A stretch of 64,000 nucleotides of DNA. Source: Humulus lupulus (Eukaryota; Streptophyta; Magnoliopsida; Rosales; Cannabaceae). Below the pieces are notes generated by a model. It was given only the letters and a program-made list of their open reading frames with translations, did not search any database and was not told where the DNA came from. The stretch is from assembly GCF_963169125.1 (NCBI RefSeq), contig NC_084801.1, positions 79,549,696 through 79,613,695 on the forward strand, read 5' to 3'. Positions within the stretch are counted from its first letter, which is position 1; each line of letters starts with the position of its first letter. Below, in pieces: positions 34,056 through 44,880 of the stretch. The translations under genes and the position numbers were made by a program.

Positions 34056-34240
34056 CACCACAATCAATGTAAGGGTTATTTATAAAAGCCATTTTATTAA
34101 ATAATAGGTGGGTTATTAAATAATCTTTAAGATAGCACGAGTTCGTGTTCTAGTTTTGTAAAAGCAACCAAGAAAGTTTCTACATTCTGGTTACTTGGGG
34201 GGCATATAACTCGAGATTGGAAAAATTAAGCTTGCTTGGT
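34056..34240 (+). other. Tat-2 post-pol non-coding sequence
   Basis: Starts right after the pol stop, with no open frame. It leads into the 117-bp tandem array. Confidence 0.5.
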
Positions 34241-34790
34241 AAGTTGAAATCATTTAAAATCATGGACGTAACCAAGTCCAAAACTTAGAGGCTTGGAAAA
34301 ATTGATTATTCGACAACTTTTTAAGAGCTCGAGTTTTCAATAAACCTAGCGCGAACTAAGTTGAAATCGTTTAAAATCCTGGACGTAACTAGGTCCAAAA
34401 CTTAGAGGCTTGGAAAAATTAATTATTTGACAACTTTTTAAGAGCTCGAGTTTTCAATAAACCTAGCCCGAACTAAGTTGAAATCATTTAAAATCCTGGA
34501 CGTAACCAATTCTGAGATTTAGAAGTTGGGAAAAAAATTTAATATCAAAGGGCTTGTTAAAGCTCGAGTTATCAATAAACCTAACACGAACTAAGTTTAA
34601 ATCAACCCTAGACGCAACCAGGTCCGAAACTTGGAAAGTTGGGAAAATTGTTTAATATCATGGGCTTCTTAAAGCTCGTGTTATCAATAAACCTACCACG
34701 AACCAAGTTTAAATAAATTAAAAACCTTGGATATAACCAGGTTCAAGGCCTGACTCTTAACAAGTATGATACAAATCAACACACAAAACT
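34241..34790 (+). repeat. About 117-bp minisatellite in Tat-2 3' region
   Basis: The unit begins AAGTTGAAATCATTTAAAAT and contains AGCTCGAGTTTTCAATAAACC. Copies start near 34241, 34358, 34475 and 34591, with a decayed fifth from about 34700. Copies 1 and 2 are very similar and later ones diverge progressively. Tandem repeats between pol and the 3' LTR are a known feature of Tat/Ogre elements. Confidence 0.82.
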
Positions 34791-34985
34791 TGGATATAAC
34801 CGAGCACAAAATATCTATCCCGATCTAAAAATCAATTCCTAAAATCTCGAATGTACAAATAAGGATTCATAAACATGAGAGATAGTAAAGGAAAGATAAA
34901 TGGATTGAAAAGTTAGATGTATATTGAAATTATCCTGAGGAGAAAAACCTCGAATTGAGCCCAAAGGCAATTATTTAATAAAAAA
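34791..34985. other. Non-coding spacer in Tat-2
   Basis: AT-rich and without a recognised motif. It separates the minisatellite from the antisense ORF remnant. Confidence 0.4.
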
Positions 34986-34989
34986 AATT

Positions 34990-35275
34990 GTTAAGCAATT
35001 ACAAACAAATACAAAAAAGGGGGGTATCACTGAGCTCCACCAGCTTGCTCCAAAGATGTGACCTCCTCGCCATCCCCCTCGGCTGCTAGGAAGCCTCCCC
35101 AGTCTCTGACAGTTCTTGCAAAATCTAAGCCTTGAATTTTGCAAGGTACGGATCCCACAGCCTGGGATCCATGAAAGAGAAGTTCCCATCCTAGTTGACG
35201 GCCCAGCACTGGTATAGCATCTCTTCCATGGACAACAATGAGGTCGATCCCACCATAGCCAATCAAGATTCAGAG
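34990..35275 (-). pseudogene. Tat-2 antisense ORF, C-terminal remnant
   Basis: On the minus strand several frames together give a coherent tail: MEEMLYQCWAVN, GNFSFMDPRLWDPYLAKFKA, then a Gly/Glu-rich end. This matches the C-terminal style of Tat antisense ORF products (compare YNVWRQDPNFDFS in Tat-1). Stops and frame changes break it. The rest of the antisense gene is missing: the sequence joins Tat-3 gag on the other strand within about 50 bases. Confidence 0.6.
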
Positions 35276-35325
35276 ATGGCCATGGATATAATGAAGCCGA
35301 CTCCGGCAAAGGAAATGCTGGTCGG

Positions 35326-36522
35326 ATGAATAACAAAAGAGGTGGAAACAGGAATCAGCCACCTCAGGATGACCAACCCGGCAGACGGGACGCTAGGGGG
35401 CAATCCAGACAGAATAATGTCTTTAACCGGCTCGGAGCTAGCGAGCAGCGGAGAAGATACGAAGACTTCAGAGATGTGCTCAACGATTGCCGCGAGCGGC
35501 ATGGCGAGAACATCCCCCCAGCAACAGAGGCCACAACGATTCCTGTCACTGTGCAGGCCCAGATAGATGCCCTCAACCAGGTTGTGCAACAGCTGGTCAG
35601 GGGAAGAACATCTTACATCGACCAGGACAGGAGGAAAGGTACTCCTTTCATCCAGAGGATAGCTATGGCAGAGACTCCTAGCAAGTTTAAAATGCCTACG
35701 CTTCTGAACTTTGATGGGTACGGTGACCCGGTATCTCACGTTAATAAATTTGAGATACAAATGGACATTCAGAAAGTGTCCGAAGATGCTCGGTGCAGGA
35801 TCTTCCCTACCACACTTTCTGACGCTGCGCAGGAGTGGTTTTTCAAGTTCCCTCCTACGAGTATAGTTTCCTGGGAAATGTTAGTAAGGGAGTTTTACGG
35901 ACAGTTCTACGCAGGTCGTGTACACCCGACCGAGGCAAACCAGCTGGTTGAAATTCACCAGCAGGATGGAGAATTGCTAAAGGACTACATCCAGCGCTTT
36001 ATGCGAGCAGCGGCTGGAGCGAAAACAGTGGGGGACGAGGGCAAAATGATGGCCATAACCGCAGGGGTTAGGCGTCGCTCCCCCCGCAAAGATGGGGTTA
36101 GAACTACCCAGGAATTCTTGGACCGGGCTGATCGTTACATCAAGCTCGAAGATGCCATTGCCGATGATGGAAAGCCTTCAGGCAAGGATAAGAAGGTTGT
36201 CGAGCCCGCCAAAGCCGCCAATGGGTCTAAACCCAACGGCAACGGGAACGGTAACACCAATGGCAAGAATGGTGGAAAACGGCCACACAATGAGCCTTCC
36301 ACCTCCGACAATAAACGAGCCAAGGGTAACCATTATGAACCTCGGTTCACTAATACACTGCCCTTGTTGAGTCTCGGGGAGAGGTTTATCAGGCCACGAG
36401 TTCCAGTGTGCCTTATAAGAAGCATGCCCCCATTCGAAAGGATATTTCGAAAAGAGACACTACCAAGTTCTGTCGCTATCATAGTGACAACGGACATGAT
36501 ACCAACGAATGCAACCAGCTGA
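35326..36522 (+). pseudogene. Tat-3 gag
   Basis: I take the methionine at 35326 (MNNKRGGNRNQPPQDDQPG); a stop lies 87 bases upstream in frame, but codons between could also be coding. The product has a basic N-terminus, FKMPTLLNFDGYGDPVSHV starting the capsid core, AAQEWFFKFPPTSIVSWEML, YGQFYAGRVHPTEANQL, MMAITAGVRRRSP and a glycine/asparagine-rich linker. Near 36345-36370 the frame shifts by one position, and true gag continues in the frame at 36408. The final 50 or so codons of this frame are out of phase. Gag would form the virus-like particle. Confidence 0.87.
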
Positions 36523-37394
36523 AGGATGAAATCGAGTTCCTTATTAGACAAGGACACTTGAGAAGATACGTACGGGCCTCGGGAAATTCCCAACGAGAAG
36601 CTCCAGGTGGCAACGAGCAAGCGCCAACACGCCAACGCTCGCCACCTTTGCAGCCTGCCCCCATGACTGGCACACTGTTAACCATCTGTGGAGGCCCGCA
36701 CCTCGCGGGAAATAGCGGAAAGGCCAGGGAACGATACGCTTGGACTCTGCGCCACGACCAAGACATCGAGATGATGACTGTGGAGGACCGCGCACCAAAA
36801 AAGGCTCGGTCAGAAGAGGGCGAGATAACCTTCTCTGATAGCGATGCCCAACATGTCCGGTTCCCACATTCCGATCCGCTAGTCGTGGATATCCAAATGG
36901 CCAACATGATGGTGAAGAGAGTGTTGGTCGATACAGGAAGTTCGTTGAATATCCTATATAAATCTTCGCTGGAACGCATGAAATTGTCCGTCAAGGACTT
37001 GGAGCCCTGCAACCAGACAATATACGGCTTCTCTGGTGAGGGACTCGCCCCTGCCGGATCAATCAGACTACCAGTGACGACAGGTACAGCGCCTGCTACC
37101 AGGACATTACTCGCTACTTTTGTAGTAGTCGATTGTCCTTCGGCGTACAATGCCGTCATTGGGAGGCCTATACTGGTTGATCTACGGGCCGTCATCTCTA
37201 TGTGGCACTTAGCCATGAAGTTTCCGACAGATGCAGGGGTAGGACGCGTGTTGGGGAACCAGAGGGAAGCCAGAGAGTGCTATAACGCCTCAGTCACGAA
37301 GGCGAAAAAGGGAACATCGAAGAGCACTACCTCAGATAGGTTGCAAATGGCAGTTGATACACAAGCCCAATCCGGTGATGAGGTCACCAAATAG
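36408..37394 (+). pseudogene. Tat-3 gag C-terminus and aspartic protease
   Basis: The frame begins in the gag tail (YKKHAPIRKDISKRD) and has a complete Cys/His motif CRYHSDNGHDTNEC for nucleic acid binding, then LKDEIEFLIRQGHLRRYV. Protease follows: VLVDTGSSLNILY with catalytic DTG at 36930-36938 (residue 175), YGFSGEG, then AYNAVIGRPILVDLRAV and REARECYNAS. It is closed by a TAG at 37392-37394, after which the same frame stays open into RT. The TAG is therefore a point lesion or a leaky stop within one polyprotein frame. Protease residues are all in place. Confidence 0.9.
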
Positions 37395-38846
37395 GGTGTT
37401 GCCCAAAGTGAGGATAGAGATCTAGATCCTCGCTTTGGATATTTTGAAGAGAATGTTGGACCCGTCGAGGACCTGGAAGAGGTCCAACTCGATGAAAAAG
37501 ACTTGACCAAAGTCGTAAAGGTCGGGAAAAATCTAGAACCAACCACGAAGCATACACTGGTGGAATTTTTGCGGAGGAACCAGGAAGTCTTTGCCTGGTC
37601 GCACAAAGACATGGCTGGGATAGACCCTGCAGTTATCAGCCATGTCCTGAACATAGACAAAACTTTTCCACCCATACAACAAAAAAGAAGGTTGCTCGAT
37701 AAGGAGCAATTGAGAGCCTTAAAAGAAGAAGTTGAAAGATTAAAGGAGAATGGGTTCATCAGGGTGGCGTTTTATCCATCGTGGGTCTCCAATCCAGTGC
37801 TGGTTCCCAAGCCTAACAGCAAATGGCGAACCTGTGTGGATTTCACAGACCTCAATAAAGCCTGCCCAAAGGATTGCTTCCCACTCCCAAGAATCGACCA
37901 GTTGGTCGATGCTACTGCAGGACACGAGATCCTCTCGTTCATGGATACATATTTGGGCTACAATCAGATTAGCATGCATCCCCCTGACGAGGATCACACC
38001 ATCTTTCGGACCGATACAGGCTTATACTGTTATAAAGTAATGCCCTTCGGACTGAAAAACGCAGGTGCGACTTACCAGCGGCTAGTCAACCACATGTTTA
38101 AGGAGTTGATCGGAGTAAACATGGAGGTGTACGTGGACGACATGCTGGTAAAGTCTAAAAAGGCAGAAGGACATGTGAAGGATTTACAAGAATGTTTTGA
38201 TGTACTAAACAAGTACCAGATGAAATTAAATCCTCTCAAATGTTCCTTCGGAGTTGGATCAGGGAAGTTTTTGGGGTTCATTATAAATTCAAGAGGAATC
38301 GAGGCCAACCCCGGCAAAATAAAAGCCCTGATTGACATGAAATCGCCAGAGAGAATCAAAGATGTACAAAGTCTAACCGAGAGAATCGCAGCCCTGAGTA
38401 GATTTATTTCGAAGTCAACGGACAAATGTGTCCCTTTTTTCAATCTACTTAGGGGCAATAAGAAGTTTGAATGGACAGGAGATTGCGAGCAAGCTTTTCA
38501 GGCCTTGAAGACTCACATGGCACAGCCTCCCATTTTATCCAAGCCGATCGAGGGGGAAACTTTGTTCATTTACCTGGCGATCACGGAAGTTGCTGCTAGT
38601 GCGGTACTAGTACGCGAGGAAGAAGGCGTACAAAAAGCGGTCTACTATGTTAGCAAGAGGCTGATTGGGGCAGAACTGAGATATCCGCCCATTGAAAGGT
38701 TAGCATATTGCTTAATCCTAGCCTCAAGGAAGCTACACCCGTACTTCCAAGCCCATCCCATCACAATCTTAACTGACCAGCCCCTTCGGCAAGTCCTCCA
38801 AAAACCAGAGGCGGCTGGGCGCTTGTTAAAATGGCAGTCGAACTAG
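37395..38846 (+). pseudogene. Tat-3 reverse transcriptase and RNase H
   Basis: The frame is open from just after the TAG. It contains the linker FLRRNQEVFAWSHKDMAGID, the RT fingers and palm (VLVPKPNSKWRTCVDFTDLN, SFMDTYLGYNQISMHP, YKVMPFGLKNAGATYQRL, the catalytic YVDD at 38130-38141) and the thumb (GKFLGFIINSRGIEANPGKI). The polymerase-linked RNase H follows (LVREEEGVQKAVYYVSKRL, CLILASRKLHPYFQAHP, LTDQPLRQVLQKPE). It ends prematurely in KWQSN followed by TAG, because one base is missing at 38828-38832. The polyprotein continues in the frame from 38831. All RT catalytic residues are present. Confidence 0.92.
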
Positions 38847-39310
38847 GGCAGTTTGATATCACATATTCATCGCGAGCAGCAGTAAAAGGACAAGTCTTGG
38901 CTGATCTTATTGCAGAGTTCACCGAACTCCCAGACAGTGAACAGTACAAACAGCCTAGTGCGCCTGAGCCTCAAGAGAAAGCTCCTTCGTGGAAGTTATT
39001 CACGGATGGATCGTCCAATGAATCCCACGCAGGAGCGGGAGTGATCTTGATAACGCCGGAAGGGCATCGATTTCACTGCGCCATTAGATTCGACTTCACC
39101 GTGTCAAATAATGAAGTCGAATACGAAGCCCTCCTCGCTGGACTGAGAATGGCCAAAGACATGGGCATAAAGACGCTTGATATTTACAGCGATTCACAGC
39201 TGGTGGTGAATCAAGTTCTAGGGGAATATCAAGCGCGAGGCTTAAAAATGGTGGCCTACTTGAATAAAACCAAAGACCTGCTAGCCCAGCTCACGAAGTA
39301 TACCCTCTAG
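38831..39310 (+). pseudogene. Tat-3 additional (archaeal-type) RNase H
   Basis: The frame begins MAVELGQFDITYSSRAAVKG, leads through LADLIAEFTELP and gives a second RNase H fold: LFTDGSSNESHAGAGVI (first Asp), NNEVEYEALLAGLRMA (Glu), IYSDSQLVVNQVLGEYQ (second Asp). A second RNase H between the pol RNase H and integrase is the established hallmark of the Tat lineage. The frame is cut by TAG at 39308-39310 and continues open in the same frame into integrase. Confidence 0.88.
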
Positions 39311-40702
39311 CAAATACCGCGGGATCAGAATTCAAATGAAGATGCCTTAGCTAAACTCGCAAGCGCGAAAGATGCTGACACTTTGAACATTGTGCCAGTA
39401 GAAAGATTGAGTGAGCCAAGAATGTGGGCAATAGAAGCCAGTATGGAAATTCGAATGGAGGATACATGGATGGCGCCTTACTTGGAGTATCTGACAAAAG
39501 GTGTATTACCAACAGATAGAAACAAAGCCAGAACTCTGCAAAGGCAGGCCGCTAGGTACATACTGGTCGATGGTGTCATGTACAGAAGAGGATATTCCAT
39601 GCCACTACTCAGGTGTATTACACCAGAAAAAGCTAAGGAGCTAATGAGAGAGGTACATGAAGGCTTCTGCAGGGATCACGCTGGGGGGCAGAGTTTGGCA
39701 AAAAAGATTCTAAGGCAAGGATACTTCTGGCCAACTATGAACGAGGATTCGATGGAATTTGTACGAAGATGTGATAAATGTCAAAGGTTCTCCAAAATTC
39801 CACGAGCAGCTCCAAGCGAGTTGAAACAGATGCAGAGCCCATGGCCTTTTACGGTATGGGGGATAGATTTGATTGGATCCCTACCAACGGGAAAAGGCGG
39901 AGTAAAGTACGCAATCGTGGCAGTTGATTACTTCACCAAATGGGCCGAAGCTGAACCACTCGCTACCATAACGACCAAGAAAGTTCTTGACTTTGTCATC
40001 AAGAACATTGTTTGCCGGTATGGTTTGCCCCGAAAGATAGTTTCAGACAACGGAACCCAATTTGACAGCGACTTGTTTACCAACTTCTGTGAAAGGCACG
40101 GAGTTATCAAAAGCTTTTCTTCAGTTGCGCATCCCCAAGCAAACGGGCAGGTCGAAGCCGTGAATAAGACTCTTAAGGACACTCTGAAAAAAAGGCTCGA
40201 AGACACTAAAGGAGCATGGACAGAGCAGCTACCTGAAGTCCTCTGGCCGTATAGAACGTCTCACCGAACAGCGATAGGTCATACCCCATTTTCCTTAGCC
40301 TACGGATATGAGGCTATGTTACCTGTCGAGCTAGATCCCCCCTCACATCGACGCTTAACATACGATCAGGACCAGAATAGCCAATTGATGATGGAGTCCC
40401 TAGACTCAATTGATGAGATACGAGAAAAAGCCCAACTCCGAGTTGCTGCGTACCAGCAAAAGGTCGCCCGGTACTTTAACTCAAAAGTAAAAGAAAGAAA
40501 ATTCAACATCGGTGACTTGGTGCTACGACGAGTTTTCTTGAATACCCGCGACCCCACTGTTGGAGTACTCGGACCTAACTGGGAAGGACCTTACCAGATT
40601 GAAGAAGTCCTTCACCCGGGCACCTACAAACTTGTACGCCTAAACAGAGATCTCGTTCCACGTTATTGGAATGGAGAACACCTGCGCAAGTATTATCAGT
40701 GA
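39311..40702 (+). pseudogene. Tat-3 integrase, catalytic triad intact
   Basis: Open from the TAG to the natural stop. It contains the linker QIPRDQNSNEDALAKLASAK and the HHCC zinc finger (VHEGFCRDHAGG and RRCDKCQRFSK). The D,D(35)E core has WGIDLIGSLP (Asp at 39866), IVSDNGTQFDSD (Asp at 40046) and GQVEAVNKTL (Glu at 40154), with 60 and 36 residues between. The C-terminal region YQQKVARYFNSKVKERKFNI leads to GDLVLRRVF, WEGPYQIEEVLHPGTYKL and the HLRKYYQ end. No lesion is visible in this 464-codon stretch, so the integrase module itself looks intact, although it is separated from the upstream polyprotein. Confidence 0.92.
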
Positions 40703-41440
40703 ACAGTTCTTTTTAAAGAACTGGCTTGTATTAAAATTCTACTTTTTACAAGTTTTGCAAAAAGGGTTAGCCACGTTGTATGGCTAATCGCTTATAAATG
40801 TAAGATCTTTTTTTTAAGATCACTCGTAAAGACATGTTTAGTCCATTTTTAATACGAGATTATAAGGGACTGTGCGCAGCCAGTCATTCTTGCCAACTAT
40901 TGTAAATTTATTTTTACAAGTATTTGTTCATTACGTGTGTTGTTTTGCTGTATTACAAGTGTTAAATTTTGCAACGAGCAGTAATGTTCGCACAGGTCGT
41001 GGTCAAGGCAAGTGACCCAGGACCTAAAGCTCCTCGATCGCTTGGGAGGCATATAAGGTACATCGATAGCAAAGCATACCACGAGGTATGTAAACACATG
41101 AACAAAATAAGTGAAAGCATGCTACGGTACTTAGAGTATTTTTCAAAATTTATGATTTTGTTAAATCAAACCAAAGTACTATGCTAAGTTTGGTCATGCG
41201 AACAGGTATTATAATAAAAGATTATAATATCAAAGGCAAACGTTTACACCGCGAGCATTAGCGCTCGGATGTAAAAATAGAATTAAAAGGAATAAAAACC
41301 TTTACACCACGAGCAGTATTGCTTGGATGTAATTGTTCAAGCATAAGCAAAAGAGATGCCCTCGCAGCAATAAAATTAAAAAAAGGATTGTCTTTACAAA
41401 AAAACCCGTGGGCCATAAAGCGAAAAAAGAAAAAAAATAA
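40703..41440 (+). other. Tat-3 3' non-coding region
   Basis: It contains a perfect 20-base palindrome at 40702-40721 (CAGTTCTTT, TT, AAAGAACTG) just behind the pol stop and a second A/T-rich dyad near 40804-40821 (AGATC...GATCT type). No ORF is supported on the plus strand. Confidence 0.5.
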
Positions 41441-41443
41441 ATA

Positions 41444-44040
41444 TTAATTTTGCTGGAGGGCAGGAGGGTCTTCTAGATTAGGAGCGTTTGGACTAGCCGG
41501 AGGTTTAACCACAGCAGCAGCAGCAGGAGTTTGGGCCTTGGCTTTCTCTTCTGCGTCCAGCCGAGCAACACACTACATCATCAGTGTCTCTTGCAACTGC
41601 TCGGAGAGATAGCTAATGTCTGCCTCCCGATTGTGCTTCCTGAAGTCGTAGAAGCAGAGGAAGGTGGCTTCCTTATAATTCTTCAGAGTTTTAACTCTGT
41701 CCTCCTCAAGATCGCACACCCGTTCCTCAAGCTTCTTTACCTCATCCCTGCTGGCGGTCAGGTCGAGTGTGAGCTACTTGCACTCTTGGGTGTTGAGTTT
41801 ACAGTTCTCCTTCCATTTGTGCCGCTCGTCGATGGCTTTATTCTGGGCTGCTTCGCTCTCCTGAAGCTCTCGAGTAAGAGTGGATTGGTCCTCGCATAGC
41901 TTCTCGTTCAGCTTAGCCATCTCCTTGTTCTCCTCGAGCAGCTTAGCCTTCTCATCCTCAAGCGCTTGCGTGGCCTGGGCAAGCCTGGAGTCAAAGTTCC
42001 TCTCTCAAGAAACCATCGCCCCAGCGCGACGCCAGCTGGTAGTCAAGGACAAAAACCCCTGAAGAAAAATGTGAGTTAAGAAAGGAAGTTTAGCATAAAT
42101 GACAAAGCAGCGAAAGACGACTTACACTGGCTATCTCGTTCAGCCCCCTGTTAATGATTTCATTGATGTCCATCGTGGCAGTGTCAGTGATGGCGACCTG
42201 GGCGCGCTTATGCGTGGAGAGCCGATATAATCTCTCCCTGGCCATGCCAACTATGTGGCTGGGCAGGGAGCCTTCAAACAATTGGTCTGTGGTCTCTTTG
42301 TCTGCGGCCTTTGAGGAAGGCTGAGGGTCGGCAGGCGTGGGAGTTTGCTGCTCAGGGGCAAGCAGATGTGTTAAGTTCTCTTTGGAGGGGGCGTCGGTGG
42401 GAGCGTCTTCTGTTCGGGCTTTCTTTGAATGGGTCTTGCTACTTTCCCCACGAGCTCTTTTGCTGTCCTTCTTCGGGACAGAAGCTTCGACAGCAGCTTG
42501 GTAATGAGCAAAGAAGTCCCCGGGGTCCATGCCTGCACAAAGAATGGCATTTCAAACGATAAGATTAAAGGCTCGCAGAGAAACAAAGGATAGAATATAA
42601 GAGATGCAAAAGTAAGGTACCCGAGCTACACCTACTGGCCGTAACATTATCTACTGAACTACCTAGTTCCTAGAAGAAATCTGAATTTAAAAAAGGAGCG
42701 TTCCTAAAGTTGCCGTCCCCATCAAACAGGTGGATGGGAATGGGCAAGTTATTTGAAAATGAGAATGGTGTACCGTATACATCCGACGAGTCGTCAGACT
42801 GTTCAGCAGGCTCAGCAGCCTTTTGTTTCCCCTTGCCCTTGGGGACCGACGGTTCTGCTGCTCGGTGGGGAGCAGCGGGTTCCCTGATTGTAACCCCAGT
42901 TGGCCTCCTCCTAGGAGGGGGTGACTGAGGCTGCTGCTCGGGACCCTGCTCGCGTCCCACGCCAGCATGGACACCACCCGTCGTAGGTTCGCTGGTCGTA
43001 GGAGGGGAGCCCTTAAGGCCAGCCAACCTAAGGTTAGCCTCAGTAATCAAGTTTTTCACACTCTTAGCAGCATTGGACATGCTGGCTAAGAGTGCTGCCC
43101 TCGACTCCATTCCTGGAGTGGGGGTCGGGCGTAACCATGGACCTGGAGTACAGTGGAACAGTAGAGTATTATGACAAGAAAAAATTTAAAGGGCAAGAAC
43201 TACTGGTTTAAGGTTCGTTATTCCCCTTACCTCCTCAGGTGAATTCCAGGTTGTTCACAGCAATGTCAGGTGTGAGAAAGTATTCCAGGTGATACTTCCC
43301 CACATTGGAGATATGGGTGGTCTCGGACAGAAACATGCGTCCAGTCTCCTGATGGCAAAAATGGAAGAACCCCGTACCGTCCTGGTTGGGGTTGGACTTA
43401 AGGTCAAAAATATAATTGACCTCATGAGGAGAAGGGGCTGGCCATTTCTTGAGTTTGTAAAGGATATAGAGCGCGGTCAGCATCCTATATCCATTCGGGG
43501 TAATCTGAAAAGGGGCCACCCCGAAGTAATTAGCCACCCCTTGGAAAAATGAATGCAGAGGCAGGGTGGCACCCGCCTCGATATGGTATCTCGACCAGGC
43601 GCTATAAGCCCCCCTGGCAGGTTGGCTCGCTGGTCGATGGAAGGTCTGACTAGGGTCACCCCCGTCAGATTGTACTTAGTTAAATAATTGGAGACCATGC
43701 GAATGGTCACCGTGCTCGGAGATACCACGTGCCACTCGACTACCGACTGGTCGGCATGACGAGGACGGGCACGCGCCTGAACTTCGGTCTCAGGAGAAAA
43801 TTCTCGTCGACCACTGGTCGAGGGGGCATCAGTAGGAGGCTGACTTGGAGAAGGGTTGCGTCTTTTTCTGGCCTTGGTTTTTGTTCTGGCCATTTTCTGG
43901 GTAGGAGCTGGTGGAGGATTTGGGTTAGAGCGTGAGAATGGAATTTCTAGAATTATCGTGGATGGATTCTCTTCGCCTTCGAGCAGTTGGGCTAAGAGAT
44001 TGTCTTCGATAGGTCTTTCTCCTCCCCAAGGGTATTGCAT
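41444..44040 (-). pseudogene. Tat-3 antisense gene, four exons
   Basis: Minus-strand exons are 44040-43233, 43142-42621, 42532-42126 and 42058-41444. Introns of 90, 88 and 67 nt all have GT...AG ends, and the reading phase is preserved at all three junctions. The start may be MQYPWGGERPIED at 44040 or MARTKTKARKRRN at 43893. Exon 1 carries the putative gypsy-type transposase domain (VVEWHVVSPSTVTIRMVSNY, then FGVAPFQITPNGYRML); exon 2 is proline-rich; exon 3 is basic (KKDSKRARGESSKTHSKKAR); exon 4 is a coiled coil (AIDERHKWKENCKL). Lesions: a frame change at a G-run near 43609, and stops at 43237, 42670 and 42005 plus others in exon 4. Such antisense ORFs are known in Tat elements; their role is unknown. 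Confidence 0.72.
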
Positions 44041-44870
44041 ATGAACTGCAAACAGACAATGGAGGAGATAAGACAATCTGCGAAGTAGTGTGGGGAAGCT
44101 GGGATAACGTTGCTCGTGCCTAAATAGCCAGCAGCATCCTAATCCTACACTAACTTCAACGCGGGTAAATAAAAAAAAAAAGAGCAGGGAAAGAAGAACG
44201 TTTTCTGAAAAGAACCTTTTTTCAACTCCCAAAGGGCGGGAAAAAATTTCAGTTTTTTCGTCTAGCTTAAAGGTTGAATCTTTCGACAACCTAACGTCCC
44301 AAATGAGAAACTCTATCTATCAAAGTACTGATCTAACCCATACAAGGCATGATGATGCACTTCTACAGAATATTAGGCGATTTATACCAAAAACCCTAAA
44401 AACCCTATTCAAGAACGCAGACATATCAGAGCAAAAAAATAGCATGCATGGCGTAGTACGGAGCTTAAAGGATGGAATCCTTACCTGAGAGGAAGAGGGG
44501 ATTCGCAAGAAAATGAAAACTTGAGGCGGAAGACCTGCGGCACGACATCGAACTGGTTTTCGAAGCTCTGAACACTGGTGCAAGTTCTTGAAAATTTTGG
44601 CGAAAATGACGGGTAAAGGTTTCTTGAAAAAGAAGAAAGGCTACTTACAGAAGATCAAAGGGGTAGCCAAAAGGCGGTAATCATCACTTCCCACTTTCAA
44701 AACGTGGGGAAGTGGACAAGCCGTCAGATTGCCTTTTTGGAAACCGAAAAGACTTGATTAGACATAATTATGTCACAGTTTTTGAAAATGCACGGGGATT
44801 CTGACAGACGTGGGAAGACGAACGATTGTTCCTTTAAGTTTCTTTATTACTGGTCGCACTAAACAAACTT
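44041..44870. other. Region upstream of the antisense gene in Tat-3
   Basis: No conserved coding is seen. It would hold the 5' untranslated part and promoter of the antisense transcript, unless that starts in the 3' LTR. Confidence 0.4.
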
Positions 44871-44880
44871 GGGGGGCAAC
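44871..44880 (+). other. Tat-3 polypurine tract
   Basis: GGGGGGCAAC just before the LTR start, preceded by ACTT. The context equals that of Tat-2's tract at 45991-46000. Confidence 0.8.

Noticed and set aside
41531..41899. 122-codon plus-strand frame downstream of Tat-3 pol
   Set aside because: Antisense shadow of the coiled-coil exon of the spliced antisense gene.
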